Of a DNA stretch of 64,000 bases, positions 32,881 to 42,192 are shown one piece after another. The notes beneath the pieces were generated by a model that saw nothing but the letters and a program-made list of their open reading frames with translations, had not been told where the DNA came from and ran no database searches. The translations under genes and the position numbers were made by a program. The stretch comes from CSP1-1 sp035620615 (GTDB taxonomy: Archaea; Thermoproteota; Nitrososphaeria; Nitrososphaerales; Nitrosopumilaceae), in the NCBI GenBank assembly GCA_035620615.1, contig DASPGM010000006.1, positions 1 through 64,000 of the forward strand. The letters run 5' to 3'. Position 1 is the first letter of the stretch. Each line of letters opens with the position of its first letter.

Positions 32881-35478
32881 ATGAAAAAAAACTCTCTAGC
32901 CATTTTGTTTTTGATTACAATTTTAATACCAGCTAATATGGTGCCAGCTTTTTCACAAACAAATTCTAATCTTGAAAATTTTTTGGTAGAACTATCACTT
33001 TCTCCATCACAAGTAGATGTACACAATTCTACACATTCAGTTGGATATGTGAATTTAGTAGGTAAGAATGGTTTGGCAATCAAAGCACCGCAAGATATTA
33101 CTGTAGGATTAGAATCAGATGATTCTTCAATTGCAGATGTGCCTTCCGCTGTTACAATTCTCAAGGGACAAAATTTTGCTACCTTTAATATTCAAACTAA
33201 AGATAAAAACGGAGAAACTACTATTTCTACATTATTTAATGACAAAATAGATTTTAAAAATTTTAGAGTTGGAGGCGCCGATGATTCAATGCCAGATGGC
33301 ATTAATCTTAAAATAAATTTTCCAACTGAACGAATGCATGTAAATTCTGAGATGCCTTTTTCAGTATATCTTGAAACATCTGAGGGCGATATAATCAGAG
33401 CACCATACGATATTGAAATTAATCTCAATTATGAAAAATCACTTCTTCGAACTAATACAGATAGTATGACGATAAAAAAGGGGACATACTACGCCTGGGG
33501 AGTCATAAATACAAATGAAGTAGTTGGAAATGGATTTCTTCGAGCATCTTTTGATCACTTAGGAATAGATACATCAAAAAATATCGAAATCACATCTTCA
33601 TTACCTGTTGCACTTGCAATAAATGTATTTCCTGAACAAATATCTGCAGATGTCAATAGAAACATTGATGTTTTTGTGAGTTTGGTAGATTCTGACGGAC
33701 TTCCTGCTGTAACTCCAGTAGATGTGAAATTAGAATTATTTTCTGATGAAGATGCAGTTGGGAAAAAATTAGATGAAAGAATGAAGAATACAAATGTTGT
33801 AATAAAGACAGGAGAATTTGGATATTATTTTAGAGAAAAAATGAATCTTGCAGGCTTTGAAGGTAGGGAAATAATGATAGGAGTTAGTGCAAAGGATTTA
33901 GGGATTGCATTAGATAATTTCAAAACAGTAAAACCATTAAACATCAATAATCCCTTGGCAGAAAACCGTACTCTAAGTCTTTTTGTACTTCCTCAAATCC
34001 CAAGCAAAACATCATCCATTTTGGTTTATCAAATTATGGCCAAAGCTGGTGGCGCTGATGACTGTAAAGAAGAAGTTAATGAAGAGGGAGAAACCATCTG
34101 TGTTGAAGAAATCAACAAAAAAGATGTCCATCCAATTGAAGAACTTAAGGAAGGAGAATTATATCCTGTCCAAGCAAATGAAAATTTTGCATCAGATGGA
34201 ATTGTAGATAAGATTAACATTATCTCTAGTGATAGTTCTATAATAAACATAGAAAATGATGGAAGCGTTGAAAGCTCATATTCTTATGGAACTGCAATTA
34301 TATCCAGCGGTCAAAAAAATGGAGAGGTTACGCTTGCAACAACTGTCAAAGGAATAGGTGCTGGAACAATAAAGTCTGAAGTAATCGATGTCTTCAAACA
34401 TACTACAACAAAAATTTTTTCACCCACAGGGCCAAAAAAAATTGTAGTTGACAAAAATGGATATTTTGATTTATTTTTAATTGCACTTGATGGCAAATCA
34501 AGACCAAAAATTTTAGAAAAAGACACCAAATACATTTTAAATCCCGTAAATGATGTTTTAGAAATTAAAAAGAACCGTTCTTTTGCAAGTGCAAATTTCC
34601 TAAGTGATTCTTTTAATGTCATAGAAGGAAAGCCCATCACTGTAACTGCAGTACCAATTGGAGTTGAAGCAGAATTGGATCTTGAAGCACTCACTAGTTT
34701 TGAAAGCCAAATTTCATCCAGAGTAGAAATTGAACTTCCCTTTAAAAATCTCGATGCCAATAGTCAATTTCCATATAATGGGGTAGTACAGTTAAGAGAT
34801 CTATTAGGAAATCCCACCAGTGCTACAAAGGATGTTAGAATTAATTTAAATCTGGATGGAACAAAAATTGTAAAAATTCCTGAATTTGTAACAATTCCTC
34901 AAGGAAGTGCATATGCCACATTTCCCATTTCTTCTAATGGGCAAAATGGGGATGCAACAATTGGTGCAAGCATTAAAGGAGTATTAGGCACTGAAACAAA
35001 AATTAGTACGGTTTCAAATGAGCCAAAATTAAAGATCTTTGCCGAAGGAATTGAAGGTGCACTTAATATTGGCGAGCCTGGAAAATTGACCATTTTTATC
35101 GATGATGAAAATGCAAAGTCAGTTCCAGGTGCTATGATAAAATTTGTCACTCAGCCAGGAGTTACTGTAACACCATCAAATACAAGAACAGATGAAACAG
35201 GTACAGCAAATGTTGACGTTACCGCAAATGATGGAGAACTAGTTTCAATAGAAATACTAGCTAGCGCTTCAGGATATTCAGATGGAAAACAAAGCTTTAA
35301 CTATGAAGTAGCTGGTGCTCCCAATAATTCTTTGGCACTTGGTCTTCCAGAATGGGTAGTATATGTAGGAGTTGCAGCAATGATTGGTATTGCTGTAGTA
35401 ATTATAGTATTTCTTAAAAAACCAAAAGCATCATACGAAGATGAAGATGAGGAATATGAATATGAAGACGAGATTTAG
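32881..35478 (+). CDS. Large surface protein of repeated Ig-like domains with C-terminal anchor
   Basis: The protein has 865 residues. Signal peptide (about 1-25, ending AFS), then about six to seven beta-sandwich repeats. Each repeat carries a phrase such as SDDSSIADVPSAVTILKGQN, where a constant or variable value is followed by a PxG/KGxxxATF strand; this is the BIG/invasin-type style. The last repeat (VPGAMIKFVTQPGVTVTPSN, TDETGTANVDVTA) is a clear BIG_1-like domain. A Cys pair occurs in DDCKEE and ETICVEE. The C-terminus has a membrane helix and a very acidic tail (YEDEDEEYEYEDEI). Placed next to a pilin, it may act as an adhesin or S-layer-associated protein. Confidence 0.75.
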   Translation: MKKNSLAILFLITILIPANMVPAFSQTNSNLENFLVELSLSPSQVDVHNSTHSVGYVNLVGKNGLAIKAPQDITVGLESDDSSIADVPSAVTILKGQNFATFNIQTKDKNGETTISTLFNDKIDFKNFRVGGADDSMPDGINLKINFPTERMHVNSEMPFSVYLETSEGDIIRAPYDIEINLNYEKSLLRTNTDSMTIKKGTYYAWGVINTNEVVGNGFLRASFDHLGIDTSKNIEITSSLPVALAINVFPEQISADVNRNIDVFVSLVDSDGLPAVTPVDVKLELFSDEDAVGKKLDERMKNTNVVIKTGEFGYYFREKMNLAGFEGREIMIGVSAKDLGIALDNFKTVKPLNINNPLAENRTLSLFVLPQIPSKTSSILVYQIMAKAGGADDCKEEVNEEGETICVEEINKKDVHPIEELKEGELYPVQANENFASDGIVDKINIISSDSSIINIENDGSVESSYSYGTAIISSGQKNGEVTLATTVKGIGAGTIKSEVIDVFKHTTTKIFSPTGPKKIVVDKNGYFDLFLIALDGKSRPKILEKDTKYILNPVNDVLEIKKNRSFASANFLSDSFNVIEGKPITVTAVPIGVEAELDLEALTSFESQISSRVEIELPFKNLDANSQFPYNGVVQLRDLLGNPTSATKDVRINLNLDGTKIVKIPEFVTIPQGSAYATFPISSNGQNGDATIGASIKGVLGTETKISTVSNEPKLKIFAEGIEGALNIGEPGKLTIFIDDENAKSVPGAMIKFVTQPGVTVTPSNTRTDETGTANVDVTANDGELVSIEILASASGYSDGKQSFNYEVAGAPNNSLALGLPEWVVYVGVAAMIGIAVVIIVFLKKPKASYEDEDEEYEYEDEI

Positions 35479-35525
35479 TTATCTTTATTAGTTTAAAATA
35501 TTTTTCTTGTTATTTCAAATTGAAA

Positions 35526-36470
35526 TTATTTTTTCCTAAGTAAAACCAGTCCAAATCCAACAGATGATAACACTACAGGAATTAACCATGTTGTAGATAG
35601 TGATCCTACTAGTAACAAAGATACTGAATCAATTGGAACCATTACTCCTCCAACCATTTGTTCCAGTTGGGGTTCTGGGTTTGGAATTCCTCCCCTAACA
35701 GGTATTATGTATCTTCCAAGTACGTCTGTGTTTAGACTATTTTGGATGAGCGATGTAGATGAATGACTTGAATCAAGAAATGAATTTGAAACCCCTGAAC
35801 CAGAAAACTCATACGTATTCATCCCTCCATCGGAGTATCCTATCCTTGCAGATGCAGCAGGTGGTCCATCAAGACAAGTTTCGTCACCTCCAGTTGATTC
35901 AGCTGTCTCCCACTTGATAGTATCATAGTTAAGTTCAATATCAAAATTCATTTGACCAGTGTCAAACCGCTCAATTAATATTAATTGAAAACTGTTAAAG
36001 ACTGTTGCAGGTGGCAAGTCAGCGTCTGGAGTTGCAACACCGAAGCAATCCACAGATACCCAATTTACTCCAAAGGCATCTCTTCCATTTACAGTTCCAG
36101 TGCCATAGCTAACTGGCATTCCTGTGAATCTAGTATCTACATCTGCAAAAAATGGAGCAATAATTTGTCTATCCGTATTTGAAAGATCTAACGGCGTAAA
36201 AGCTGCAAGAGCGGAATCAAATGAGATGTTGCCGTTATTGTTTACAAAAAGATCATCGGTCTCAAAGCTAAAAAATTTGATTTTACCATCACCACTAAAT
36301 TCAAGACTAACTGCTCCAGTAGAGCCATCGTCAGAACCGAGACCTGCATCTATCAGAGTATTTGTGTCAAAACCACTTCTTACAGCAACCGCATATGCAT
36401 TCTCTGCTGAGCCAGCCAATATAGTAATTGATAATGAAAAAGCTAGAGCAAACAAAACGGGTTTTTTCAT
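35526..36470 (-). CDS. Secreted NIDO-domain protein with C-terminal membrane anchor
   Basis: I use the second ATG (36470). The product has 314 residues with a signal peptide ending NAYAV. The central region matches a nidogen-like domain: FFADVDTRFTG, NGRDAFGVNWVSVDCFG, FQLILIERFDTGQMNFDIEL and ASARIGYSDGG in that order. After a proline-rich linker (PNPEPQLE) the C-terminus reads VPIDSVSLLLVGSLSTTWLI, then a helix and LLRKK. I recall this ending from many thaumarchaeal surface proteins, where it works as a membrane anchor. Cell-surface adhesion is the likely role, consistent with its place inside the pilus region. Confidence 0.78.
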   Translation of the reverse strand: MKKPVLFALAFSLSITILAGSAENAYAVAVRSGFDTNTLIDAGLGSDDGSTGAVSLEFSGDGKIKFFSFETDDLFVNNNGNISFDSALAAFTPLDLSNTDRQIIAPFFADVDTRFTGMPVSYGTGTVNGRDAFGVNWVSVDCFGVATPDADLPPATVFNSFQLILIERFDTGQMNFDIELNYDTIKWETAESTGGDETCLDGPPAASARIGYSDGGMNTYEFSGSGVSNSFLDSSHSSTSLIQNSLNTDVLGRYIIPVRGGIPNPEPQLEQMVGGVMVPIDSVSLLLVGSLSTTWLIPVVLSSVGFGLVLLRKK

Positions 36471-36556
36471 TTGCACTTTATGTTAATTTTGTCTAAAAAT
36501 TGGTTATGTATGAAGAAATCTAGATTTCCAAATAGTGATTTGAGCCCAAACTGTGT

Positions 36557-36578
36557 TGTGCGTGCAAATGCACTCACA
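36557..36578 (+). promoter_or_regulatory. 22-bp palindrome upstream of second pilin gene (site B)
   Basis: TGTG-C-GTGCA-AA-TGCAC-T-CACA has 9 of 10 arm positions matching and includes TGTGC-N8-GCAC. It ends 41 bp before the TTG start at 36620. It is related to site A (32151) and site C (42138), and is the most extended of the three. Confidence 0.55.
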
Positions 36579-36619
36579 CGTGTATTTAGAATATTTCTTC
36601 CTTATAGAATCAGAGAAGA

Positions 36620-37213
36620 TTGAGAATCCTAAAGTCAAATAGACCTGCAGTTTCGCCGGTTATTGCTACCATTATACTACTTGGAGTAGCTGCAGTAGGT
36701 AGTTCTATTACTGGTGTTTTTGCACAAGAGGCACTCAACAAGTGGCAAATTGGCGGATATCCAACGGTTGAGCTAGTAAAATTTACAGGTTTTGATGCAC
36801 GTGATTCAAAAAACATTGAGGCTCATAATGCTCCAATAGCAAAGCCTTCTCTAGTTGCAACTTATCATAATGATGGAGTAAAAGGAAAAAAGGAGGTAAT
36901 TACAGTTTTTGTAAAAAATGAAGGAACAAAAATAGTTACTCTAAAGCAAGTTTCCTTAGGAGGATCCATTTATGGTTTTTCTAATCCACCTTTTACGATC
37001 CCATTTGGAAAATATGCAATAATACAAATGAATTATCCAGCAGCGGTAGTTTTATCATCTGCCCCTCAATTGGAACCAGGAAAGGAGGCCACATTGGTTT
37101 TCAGTCTAGATAGTAATGTAAAGCTTGGCCGAGACCTGCAGTTCAAACTAACTACTCAGAATGGTTTTATTGTTACACAAACTGTTAGAACTGGAGAACA
37201 AAAATTAATATGA
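36620..37213 (+). CDS. Archaeal type IV pilin-like protein
   Basis: The protein has 197 residues from TTG 36620. The N-terminus NRPA10|VSPVIATIILLGVAAV is a class III signal peptide with the pilin helix. The exported domain contains FTGFDARDSKNIEAHN and a GSIYGF segment, similar to the pilin at 32209 (GYDARAV, GGYIYQY), so the two are paralogues. The promoter carries palindrome site B. Divergent from the NIDO gene. Confidence 0.75.
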   Translation: MRILKSNRPAVSPVIATIILLGVAAVGSSITGVFAQEALNKWQIGGYPTVELVKFTGFDARDSKNIEAHNAPIAKPSLVATYHNDGVKGKKEVITVFVKNEGTKIVTLKQVSLGGSIYGFSNPPFTIPFGKYAIIQMNYPAAVVLSSAPQLEPGKEATLVFSLDSNVKLGRDLQFKLTTQNGFIVTQTVRTGEQKLI

Positions 37214-37258
37214 GTTCTAGTTTTAGAATGTAAAAAACTTGTTTATATAAAAAAATAG

Positions 37259-37567
37259 CTATGAAGTACCGTTAGTATTTGTTACATTTTTTAATGCAAA
37301 ATGCAAAGTATAGTTTTCTACTACCACATTATCTTTTAAGTCCTCTACCGTATTTCCGATAAACTTTCTAAACGTTTGTACTGCAGTAGTATTCTTTATT
37401 TTTTCAGGCATATTTTCATTTAGTTCATAAAGTTGTTCAAAAGAAATTGTGGTATTTTCTTGGGATGCTTTTTTTTCAATTCCTGATACTATAATAAATG
37501 ATAAAATGACGCCAAATGAAATTAATATAAGTCCAGCACCAAGTCCTGAAACATATTTTTCATTCAT
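37259..37567 (-). CDS. Small membrane-anchored protein of the pilus cluster
   Basis: The protein has 102 residues with one membrane helix (about 8-28; GLGAGLILISFGVILSFIIV) and a soluble exported part rich in N-glycosylation-like sites (NTT, NTT, NYT, NVT, NGT). It has no clear prepilin cleavage site. It is 24 bp downstream of the 599-residue pilin-like gene on the same strand, so it is the last gene of the minor-pilin operon. Function unknown; possibly an assembly accessory protein. Confidence 0.6.
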   Translation of the reverse strand: MNEKYVSGLGAGLILISFGVILSFIIVSGIEKKASQENTTISFEQLYELNENMPEKIKNTTAVQTFRKFIGNTVEDLKDNVVVENYTLHFALKNVTNTNGTS

Positions 37568-37591
37568 TCCTAACCCCTAATTCTAGTAAAT

Positions 37592-39391
37592 TTATGGAGG
37601 ACATGCACCTGCAGGAAGAACCTGTAAAACAATTTCACCAACAGGACCTATTGGTCTATTATTATTTGTGACACCATTTGCCAACACATGCATCACATAC
37701 ATTTTTTCACAACTTACTGTAGGTGCAATTGCATCAAATTGTATTGTTTTTGCTCCAGAATGAAGATCTGCTGAAAGTACTCCGACAATTTGGAAAGAAT
37801 CATCAGGGAATTGTGTGACTAGTGCAGAATCAAAACCAACGTAACTATTTACCGGCGAAATTACTAGCCAATCCTTTGGAATGTTAATTATTAGTTGAGC
37901 TCCAGCTTTAATCGATTCTGATATAGTATTGAGCTCTGCAATATTGATGTTAAATGTTTGTGTGCTACCTGAAGGTATCCCTAATCGACTTCCTCTCATA
38001 TCTGCAATATTTGTTGATTCTGCAAGGGTTGAAAGATAGACATTTACAAGCGGTGCAGTGTCATCGTCCATTGAAGTAGTCCACTTGGATTCTCCAAATG
38101 AGCCTAACGTTGTGAAAATTGCAGTATGTAACACTACAGAGTCTAACCCTTCAGTAGAACCCACAATTGCCCCTGGTTGTAGCGTTAAAAGGAAAGTGTA
38201 TGCTGATCTTGGTGGGATGGCTTGAGCATAATATGGTGCAGTGTCATCATACCATACTAATTGGTTTTGATTTGGACAATTCCAATAGTCAGTTGCAGGT
38301 GCAATATTGGTGTGAGGACAGGGAGTATCGAAGATTTTTTGATTATCATTTGCTCCAGCAAAAAGTATTGAGGTTGTAATTTTACTTACATACATTGTAG
38401 CATCAGTAGGATTTGCAACCGTTATTCCCCATAGTGCCTCTTGATTGGCATCTCCAAAATTGTTAGGTATTACCATAAATATGTCAGGTCTTGCAAAGAG
38501 CTCATCTTTAATAACAATCTCATCACCGCTTCCACCTTGTGGATCTCTGATCATTATCTTATCAAAAGATGTATTACTTGTAACTGTAAATCCAGTTACT
38601 GATTCAATCCCTGTGACAAAGTTTGAGAATTTTACCTTAGTACCAATAGTAGCTGAATTCTTTAGAGTAACTTGCCATGAAAAAATGGTAGACTCTGAAG
38701 GGTTAAGATCACTAGGACCTGTTAAAACTTCATCAATATTACTTACCTGAACGTGTGGTGGAAGGGCGTCATCCAAAAGTAGATTGTCAGGAATAATTCC
38801 TAAAATCTTTGTTGGACCAACATTTGTAATACGCAGTGCAATAGTCACATTTTCTCCCTGACGAACATCTGGAGGGATAGCAAACAGCTCTGCTAGCAGA
38901 TGGTTATTTCCCCCAACAGAAAGTTCAGATTTTTCAATGGTACCAAAAGTAGATACAACTTTAATGTCATAATCATCTGTATTCATAAAAAGAGGAGTAT
39001 TCTCAAGTATGTTAGAACCATAACCTGGAGGAATTATCGAATCTTTATAATCTAGAAGATATTTTTTTGCAGGAAAGCTTCCACTATTGTTAATAATCCA
39101 TATATTTCCGATCTCCACAGGATTCGTTCCCTGGTTTTTTACTTGGATTCCAAGCTTGTTGTTATTTGACTCATCTGTGGAAACAGCAATTACGAATTTT
39201 TCCTTGGTCTTGTCCATTATAGAGTCTGAAATTGCACGTTGAGTGTTTATTGTATCACGTTGTACATCCATTGCTATAAAAAAAGTCGAAGATACACTAA
39301 CAAACAAAACCAGAAATATAGCACCCCCTACGATAGTAGAGACTGCCCTTCTTTTGTGAAATCCTGCCCTCTTTTTGTAAAAAGCTACCAC
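37592..39391 (-). CDS. Large pilin-like protein with class III signal peptide
   Basis: The protein has 599 residues. HKRRA16|VSTIVGGAIFLVLF is a prepilin-type signal with a hydrophobic helix. The ~560-residue exported part consists of several beta-sandwich domains (VTIALRITNVGPTKILGIIP resembles CARDB/DUF11-like folds) and has Cys near its end (VSCEKM, GACPP). Pilins of this size usually sit at the pilus tip and bind the target, so a tip adhesin is a reasonable inference. It overlaps the next upstream gene by 7 bases. Confidence 0.72.
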   Translation of the reverse strand: MVAFYKKRAGFHKRRAVSTIVGGAIFLVLFVSVSSTFFIAMDVQRDTINTQRAISDSIMDKTKEKFVIAVSTDESNNNKLGIQVKNQGTNPVEIGNIWIINNSGSFPAKKYLLDYKDSIIPPGYGSNILENTPLFMNTDDYDIKVVSTFGTIEKSELSVGGNNHLLAELFAIPPDVRQGENVTIALRITNVGPTKILGIIPDNLLLDDALPPHVQVSNIDEVLTGPSDLNPSESTIFSWQVTLKNSATIGTKVKFSNFVTGIESVTGFTVTSNTSFDKIMIRDPQGGSGDEIVIKDELFARPDIFMVIPNNFGDANQEALWGITVANPTDATMYVSKITTSILFAGANDNQKIFDTPCPHTNIAPATDYWNCPNQNQLVWYDDTAPYYAQAIPPRSAYTFLLTLQPGAIVGSTEGLDSVVLHTAIFTTLGSFGESKWTTSMDDDTAPLVNVYLSTLAESTNIADMRGSRLGIPSGSTQTFNINIAELNTISESIKAGAQLIINIPKDWLVISPVNSYVGFDSALVTQFPDDSFQIVGVLSADLHSGAKTIQFDAIAPTVSCEKMYVMHVLANGVTNNNRPIGPVGEIVLQVLPAGACPP

Positions 39392-40077
39392 TTTGCATCC
39401 CCACTCAAGATTATAAATTCGGCAGGCTGAGAACTACCAAAATTTACAAGTACTCGTAGGGAACTCCACATTCCTATATCCTGTGGGATGCTATCACTAA
39501 GTTTTATTACAAGTCTCACCTCACTATCGCCTGGAATTTGGTTAGTAGTTTGCTGTTTTATGGGCGCATTATTTTCAACAGGAATTATGCTAAATGTGCC
39601 TTCATGAGGATAGTTTCCTCCTAATCCAATGTCGTTAGTTAGTACAAGATCCCCAATAGCCAAATCATCCCATGTATGACCTACATTATTAATCAAAATA
39701 TTATGAATAAATACAGAATCTAAATTCATGTTTCTAATCTGTAAAACAATAAATTCAGTCCCTCCATTTGTTGGACGGTTATTTGGGTCTATTATTGTGC
39801 ATTCAGCACTGTCTCCTTTAGTACAAAGCATCTGATTAAACTGATTATTCAAGTCAGGTACATTTGTTAGTTCAATTGAATCACGTGTATCATAACTAGT
39901 TAGTCGAATAGAATCAATTCGAGCTTCAGTAACAGGATTTTGATCAACTGCAAAAAATTCATTTGACATCAAGTTTGAAAGAAATACTGCGCCAGCTACT
40001 GTTACTGCCAATATCATCATAGTACCAATTACTGTGGATACACCACGTCTTTTTTTAATAATAATTAAGCCATTCAT
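39385..40077 (-). CDS. Pilin-like protein with class III signal peptide
   Basis: The protein has 230 residues. KKRRG12|VSTVIGTMMILAVTVAG is a canonical prepilin peptidase site followed by the polymerisation helix. The exported part starts DSIRLTSYDTRDS, similar to the pilins at 32209 and 36620, and has one disulfide candidate (LCTKGDSAECT). It overlaps the upstream gene by four bases (ATGA), showing translational coupling within the minor-pilin operon. Confidence 0.75.
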   Translation of the reverse strand: MNGLIIIKKRRGVSTVIGTMMILAVTVAGAVFLSNLMSNEFFAVDQNPVTEARIDSIRLTSYDTRDSIELTNVPDLNNQFNQMLCTKGDSAECTIIDPNNRPTNGGTEFIVLQIRNMNLDSVFIHNILINNVGHTWDDLAIGDLVLTNDIGLGGNYPHEGTFSIIPVENNAPIKQQTTNQIPGDSEVRLVIKLSDSIPQDIGMWSSLRVLVNFGSSQPAEFIILSGDAKW

Positions 40078-40607
40078 GTGTTAAATGCCCTCGCTATAGT
40101 ATCAAAAAAGTTTCCTCGTAGAGTGATTACAGAAATTTTATATTCTTTACCAGAGGGATCTCCTGAACCCCATGTTGCTCCCTCTATATCTATTGCATCT
40201 ACAGTAATATCAGTACTATTTTTTAATGGTATCACAATTGGTGAAAATAAACTAATATCTGTAATTTTGAAAACGAGTTGTTGATTTGTCATATTAACAA
40301 TACTAATTCTATCAATTGTAGTTTCAACAGTACCTGCATTTCTAATTGAAATCATTACCTCTTTAGAATCCTTGTCAAACCTAATATGCTCAAAAACAAG
40401 ATCCTCTTGAATACCATTATTTCTAAATTCTAGAGAATTTGACATTTCATTGTTAAATGCTGTAATTTCAGTAGTTCCACTAAAAAGTATAATACTGCCA
40501 AGTGGAACAACTATAGCTAACATTAGCAAGCTGCCAATTACTTGGCTAATTGCTCGTCGTTTTTTAGATAAAGCCCAAATATTTGGTAATGAATTTATAA
40601 GATTCAA
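40074..40607 (-). CDS. Pilin-like protein with class III signal peptide
   Basis: The protein has 177 residues. SKKRRA19|ISQVIGSLLMLAIVV is the prepilin cleavage site and helix. The exported domain has beta strands (EVMISIRNAGTVETTIDRIS, a CARDB-like edge). It is 5 bases after the stop of the zinc-protein gene, so it is second in the operon 42049 to 37259. Minor pilin is the likely role. Confidence 0.73.
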   Translation of the reverse strand: MNLINSLPNIWALSKKRRAISQVIGSLLMLAIVVPLGSIILFSGTTEITAFNNEMSNSLEFRNNGIQEDLVFEHIRFDKDSKEVMISIRNAGTVETTIDRISIVNMTNQQLVFKITDISLFSPIVIPLKNSTDITVDAIDIEGATWGSGDPSGKEYKISVITLRGNFFDTIARAFNT

Positions 40608-40612
40608 TCATT

Positions 40613-42049
40613 TCATCTCTCAAGCTTTGATACTTTTTCTGATAGAATGTTTTTAATTGATGAAAGAATTTTGTCTGGATTTTGTTCTGTTATAATAGAA
40701 ATGTTATAGTTTGAGGTAATTGTTTTTGCCTTTTCTGAAATAGATGGAAATCCAATCAAAATTGCAACATTTGGAGAGGTATCTAATACTTCAATAATTT
40801 TTGAATTTAGTTCTGAATTATCACTTTCAGCATTAGGATTTTTAACATATATGAATACAGTTCTTTTGTTTTCATCTTCACCGTAAATGTTTATTCTATA
40901 GTGATTTCCACTTTTTCCAGTTATAGTGTAATTTTCTTCAGCAGTGAATCCAAAGGAATCCAAAATATTCTTTAATGGTTTTAAAATTGGTGAAATGCTA
41001 GAATTTGAAGTATCTTGTAAATTCTTAAGAGAAAAACCAGGAATTGTAATAGAATGAGCATTAGATATTTCAAAATCATGATTAAATGATCTGCAATACA
41101 TCTTAATTGAAACATCATCAAATTTTTCGCGACATTCATTACAAGAATACCACATGGCAGGCCTTGCAATTTCTTTTTTTGCATCATGTATAGATTTTTT
41201 ACATGAAGGGCAAGTTAAAATTTGTCCATCCTCTGATATTTCAAAATTTTTATTTTCAGATATGTAGCCACACCTCTTATGTTCTATTAGTTGGAGTTTT
41301 GAAATATTCAGCGAGGAACATCTAGGACAATGTAATTGTACACTTGTTGACATTGTTTCGGGATGATCTGGGCAAACTACTAATCTTTCATAGACAGTTC
41401 TCTCCAAGATATCAAAATTTTGTGATGCCAGTTTTTCAAGAAAATCTAAATTATCTACATCTTCGCCGATTTGTGCCAGGATTGGATATGAAATTTTACC
41501 TTCTGTCAAATCTACAGAGGGGATAATCATTTTTTTAGAAGATCCTTCAATTGCTTTAATTAATTTAGAAATTTTTTCAGTATCAGGACTAATTTTTTTT
41601 GTCGGTTTTTTTGCATCAAGTCTTTGTGAAAATTCTTTAGATTGTCTTGATAAATTGCTAGAAGATCCTAGTTTTTCTTCAATAGTAGCTTTAAGTTTTT
41701 CCTCTACTTTTGCTACTAATTTCTCTTCAAGTGAAGTATCTAAATCATTTTGTTGTTTTTGTTCAACAGTCTGTTTAACAGAAGATGAAGATTGTTTTTC
41801 ATTATCTACTTGAATTTTTACAGAATTCTTAGGTTCTAATTCTTCTTCAATAGCACTCATGTCAGCAAAAGTGACGGTTTTATCTTCCTCATCTGAAGAA
41901 TTTTCTTTAATTAGTGAGGCTATCATTTCAGTTTTTAAAGATTTTATTTCAGTTTTTTCTTCATCGTTTTTATCGTCTTTATTCTCTATTTCTTTGGAAT
42001 TATCCTTATTATCGAGTTTAAACTTATTTTTAAAATCAAATTTCAACAA
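40613..42049 (-). CDS. TackOD1-like zinc protein, first gene of the minor-pilin operon
   Basis: The protein has 478 residues and no signal peptide. Residues 1-160 are low-complexity and highly charged. The middle (about 235-345) has an ordered Cys/His array: CPDHPE, HCPRCSSL, EHKRCGYI, CPSCKKSI, YSCNECREKF and MYCRSFNHDF. This fits my memory of the thaumarchaeal output domain TackOD1, a multi-zinc module in signalling proteins. The last ~120 residues are alpha/beta (YRINIYGEDENKRTVFIYVK) with a nuclease- or Mrr-like look but no catalytic triad that I can confirm. Its place at the head of the pilus operon suggests control of pilus synthesis or function. Confidence 0.6.
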   Translation of the reverse strand: MLKFDFKNKFKLDNKDNSKEIENKDDKNDEEKTEIKSLKTEMIASLIKENSSDEEDKTVTFADMSAIEEELEPKNSVKIQVDNEKQSSSSVKQTVEQKQQNDLDTSLEEKLVAKVEEKLKATIEEKLGSSSNLSRQSKEFSQRLDAKKPTKKISPDTEKISKLIKAIEGSSKKMIIPSVDLTEGKISYPILAQIGEDVDNLDFLEKLASQNFDILERTVYERLVVCPDHPETMSTSVQLHCPRCSSLNISKLQLIEHKRCGYISENKNFEISEDGQILTCPSCKKSIHDAKKEIARPAMWYSCNECREKFDDVSIKMYCRSFNHDFEISNAHSITIPGFSLKNLQDTSNSSISPILKPLKNILDSFGFTAEENYTITGKSGNHYRINIYGEDENKRTVFIYVKNPNAESDNSELNSKIIEVLDTSPNVAILIGFPSISEKAKTITSNYNISIITEQNPDKILSSIKNILSEKVSKLER

Positions 42050-42137
42050 ATCCTCTTCTCCTCGAAATATTTTATAGTACTACACGTACTGGCCATATTA
42101 CAAAAATTAGTCATAATTTAGAGTAAAAGATGTATGC

Positions 42138-42155
42138 TGTGCATTTGGACGCACA
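42138..42155 (+). promoter_or_regulatory. TGTGC-N8-GCACA palindrome between divergent pilus operons (site C)
   Basis: TGTGCATTTGGACGCACA ends 37 bp before the ATPase ATG at 42193 and lies 88 bp from the start of the divergent minor-pilin operon (42049), so it could control both. It shares TGTGC...GCAC with sites A and B. Confidence 0.5.
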
Positions 42156-42192
42156 ATGAGTAAAATATTTACAAATTTATTTATTCATACAA

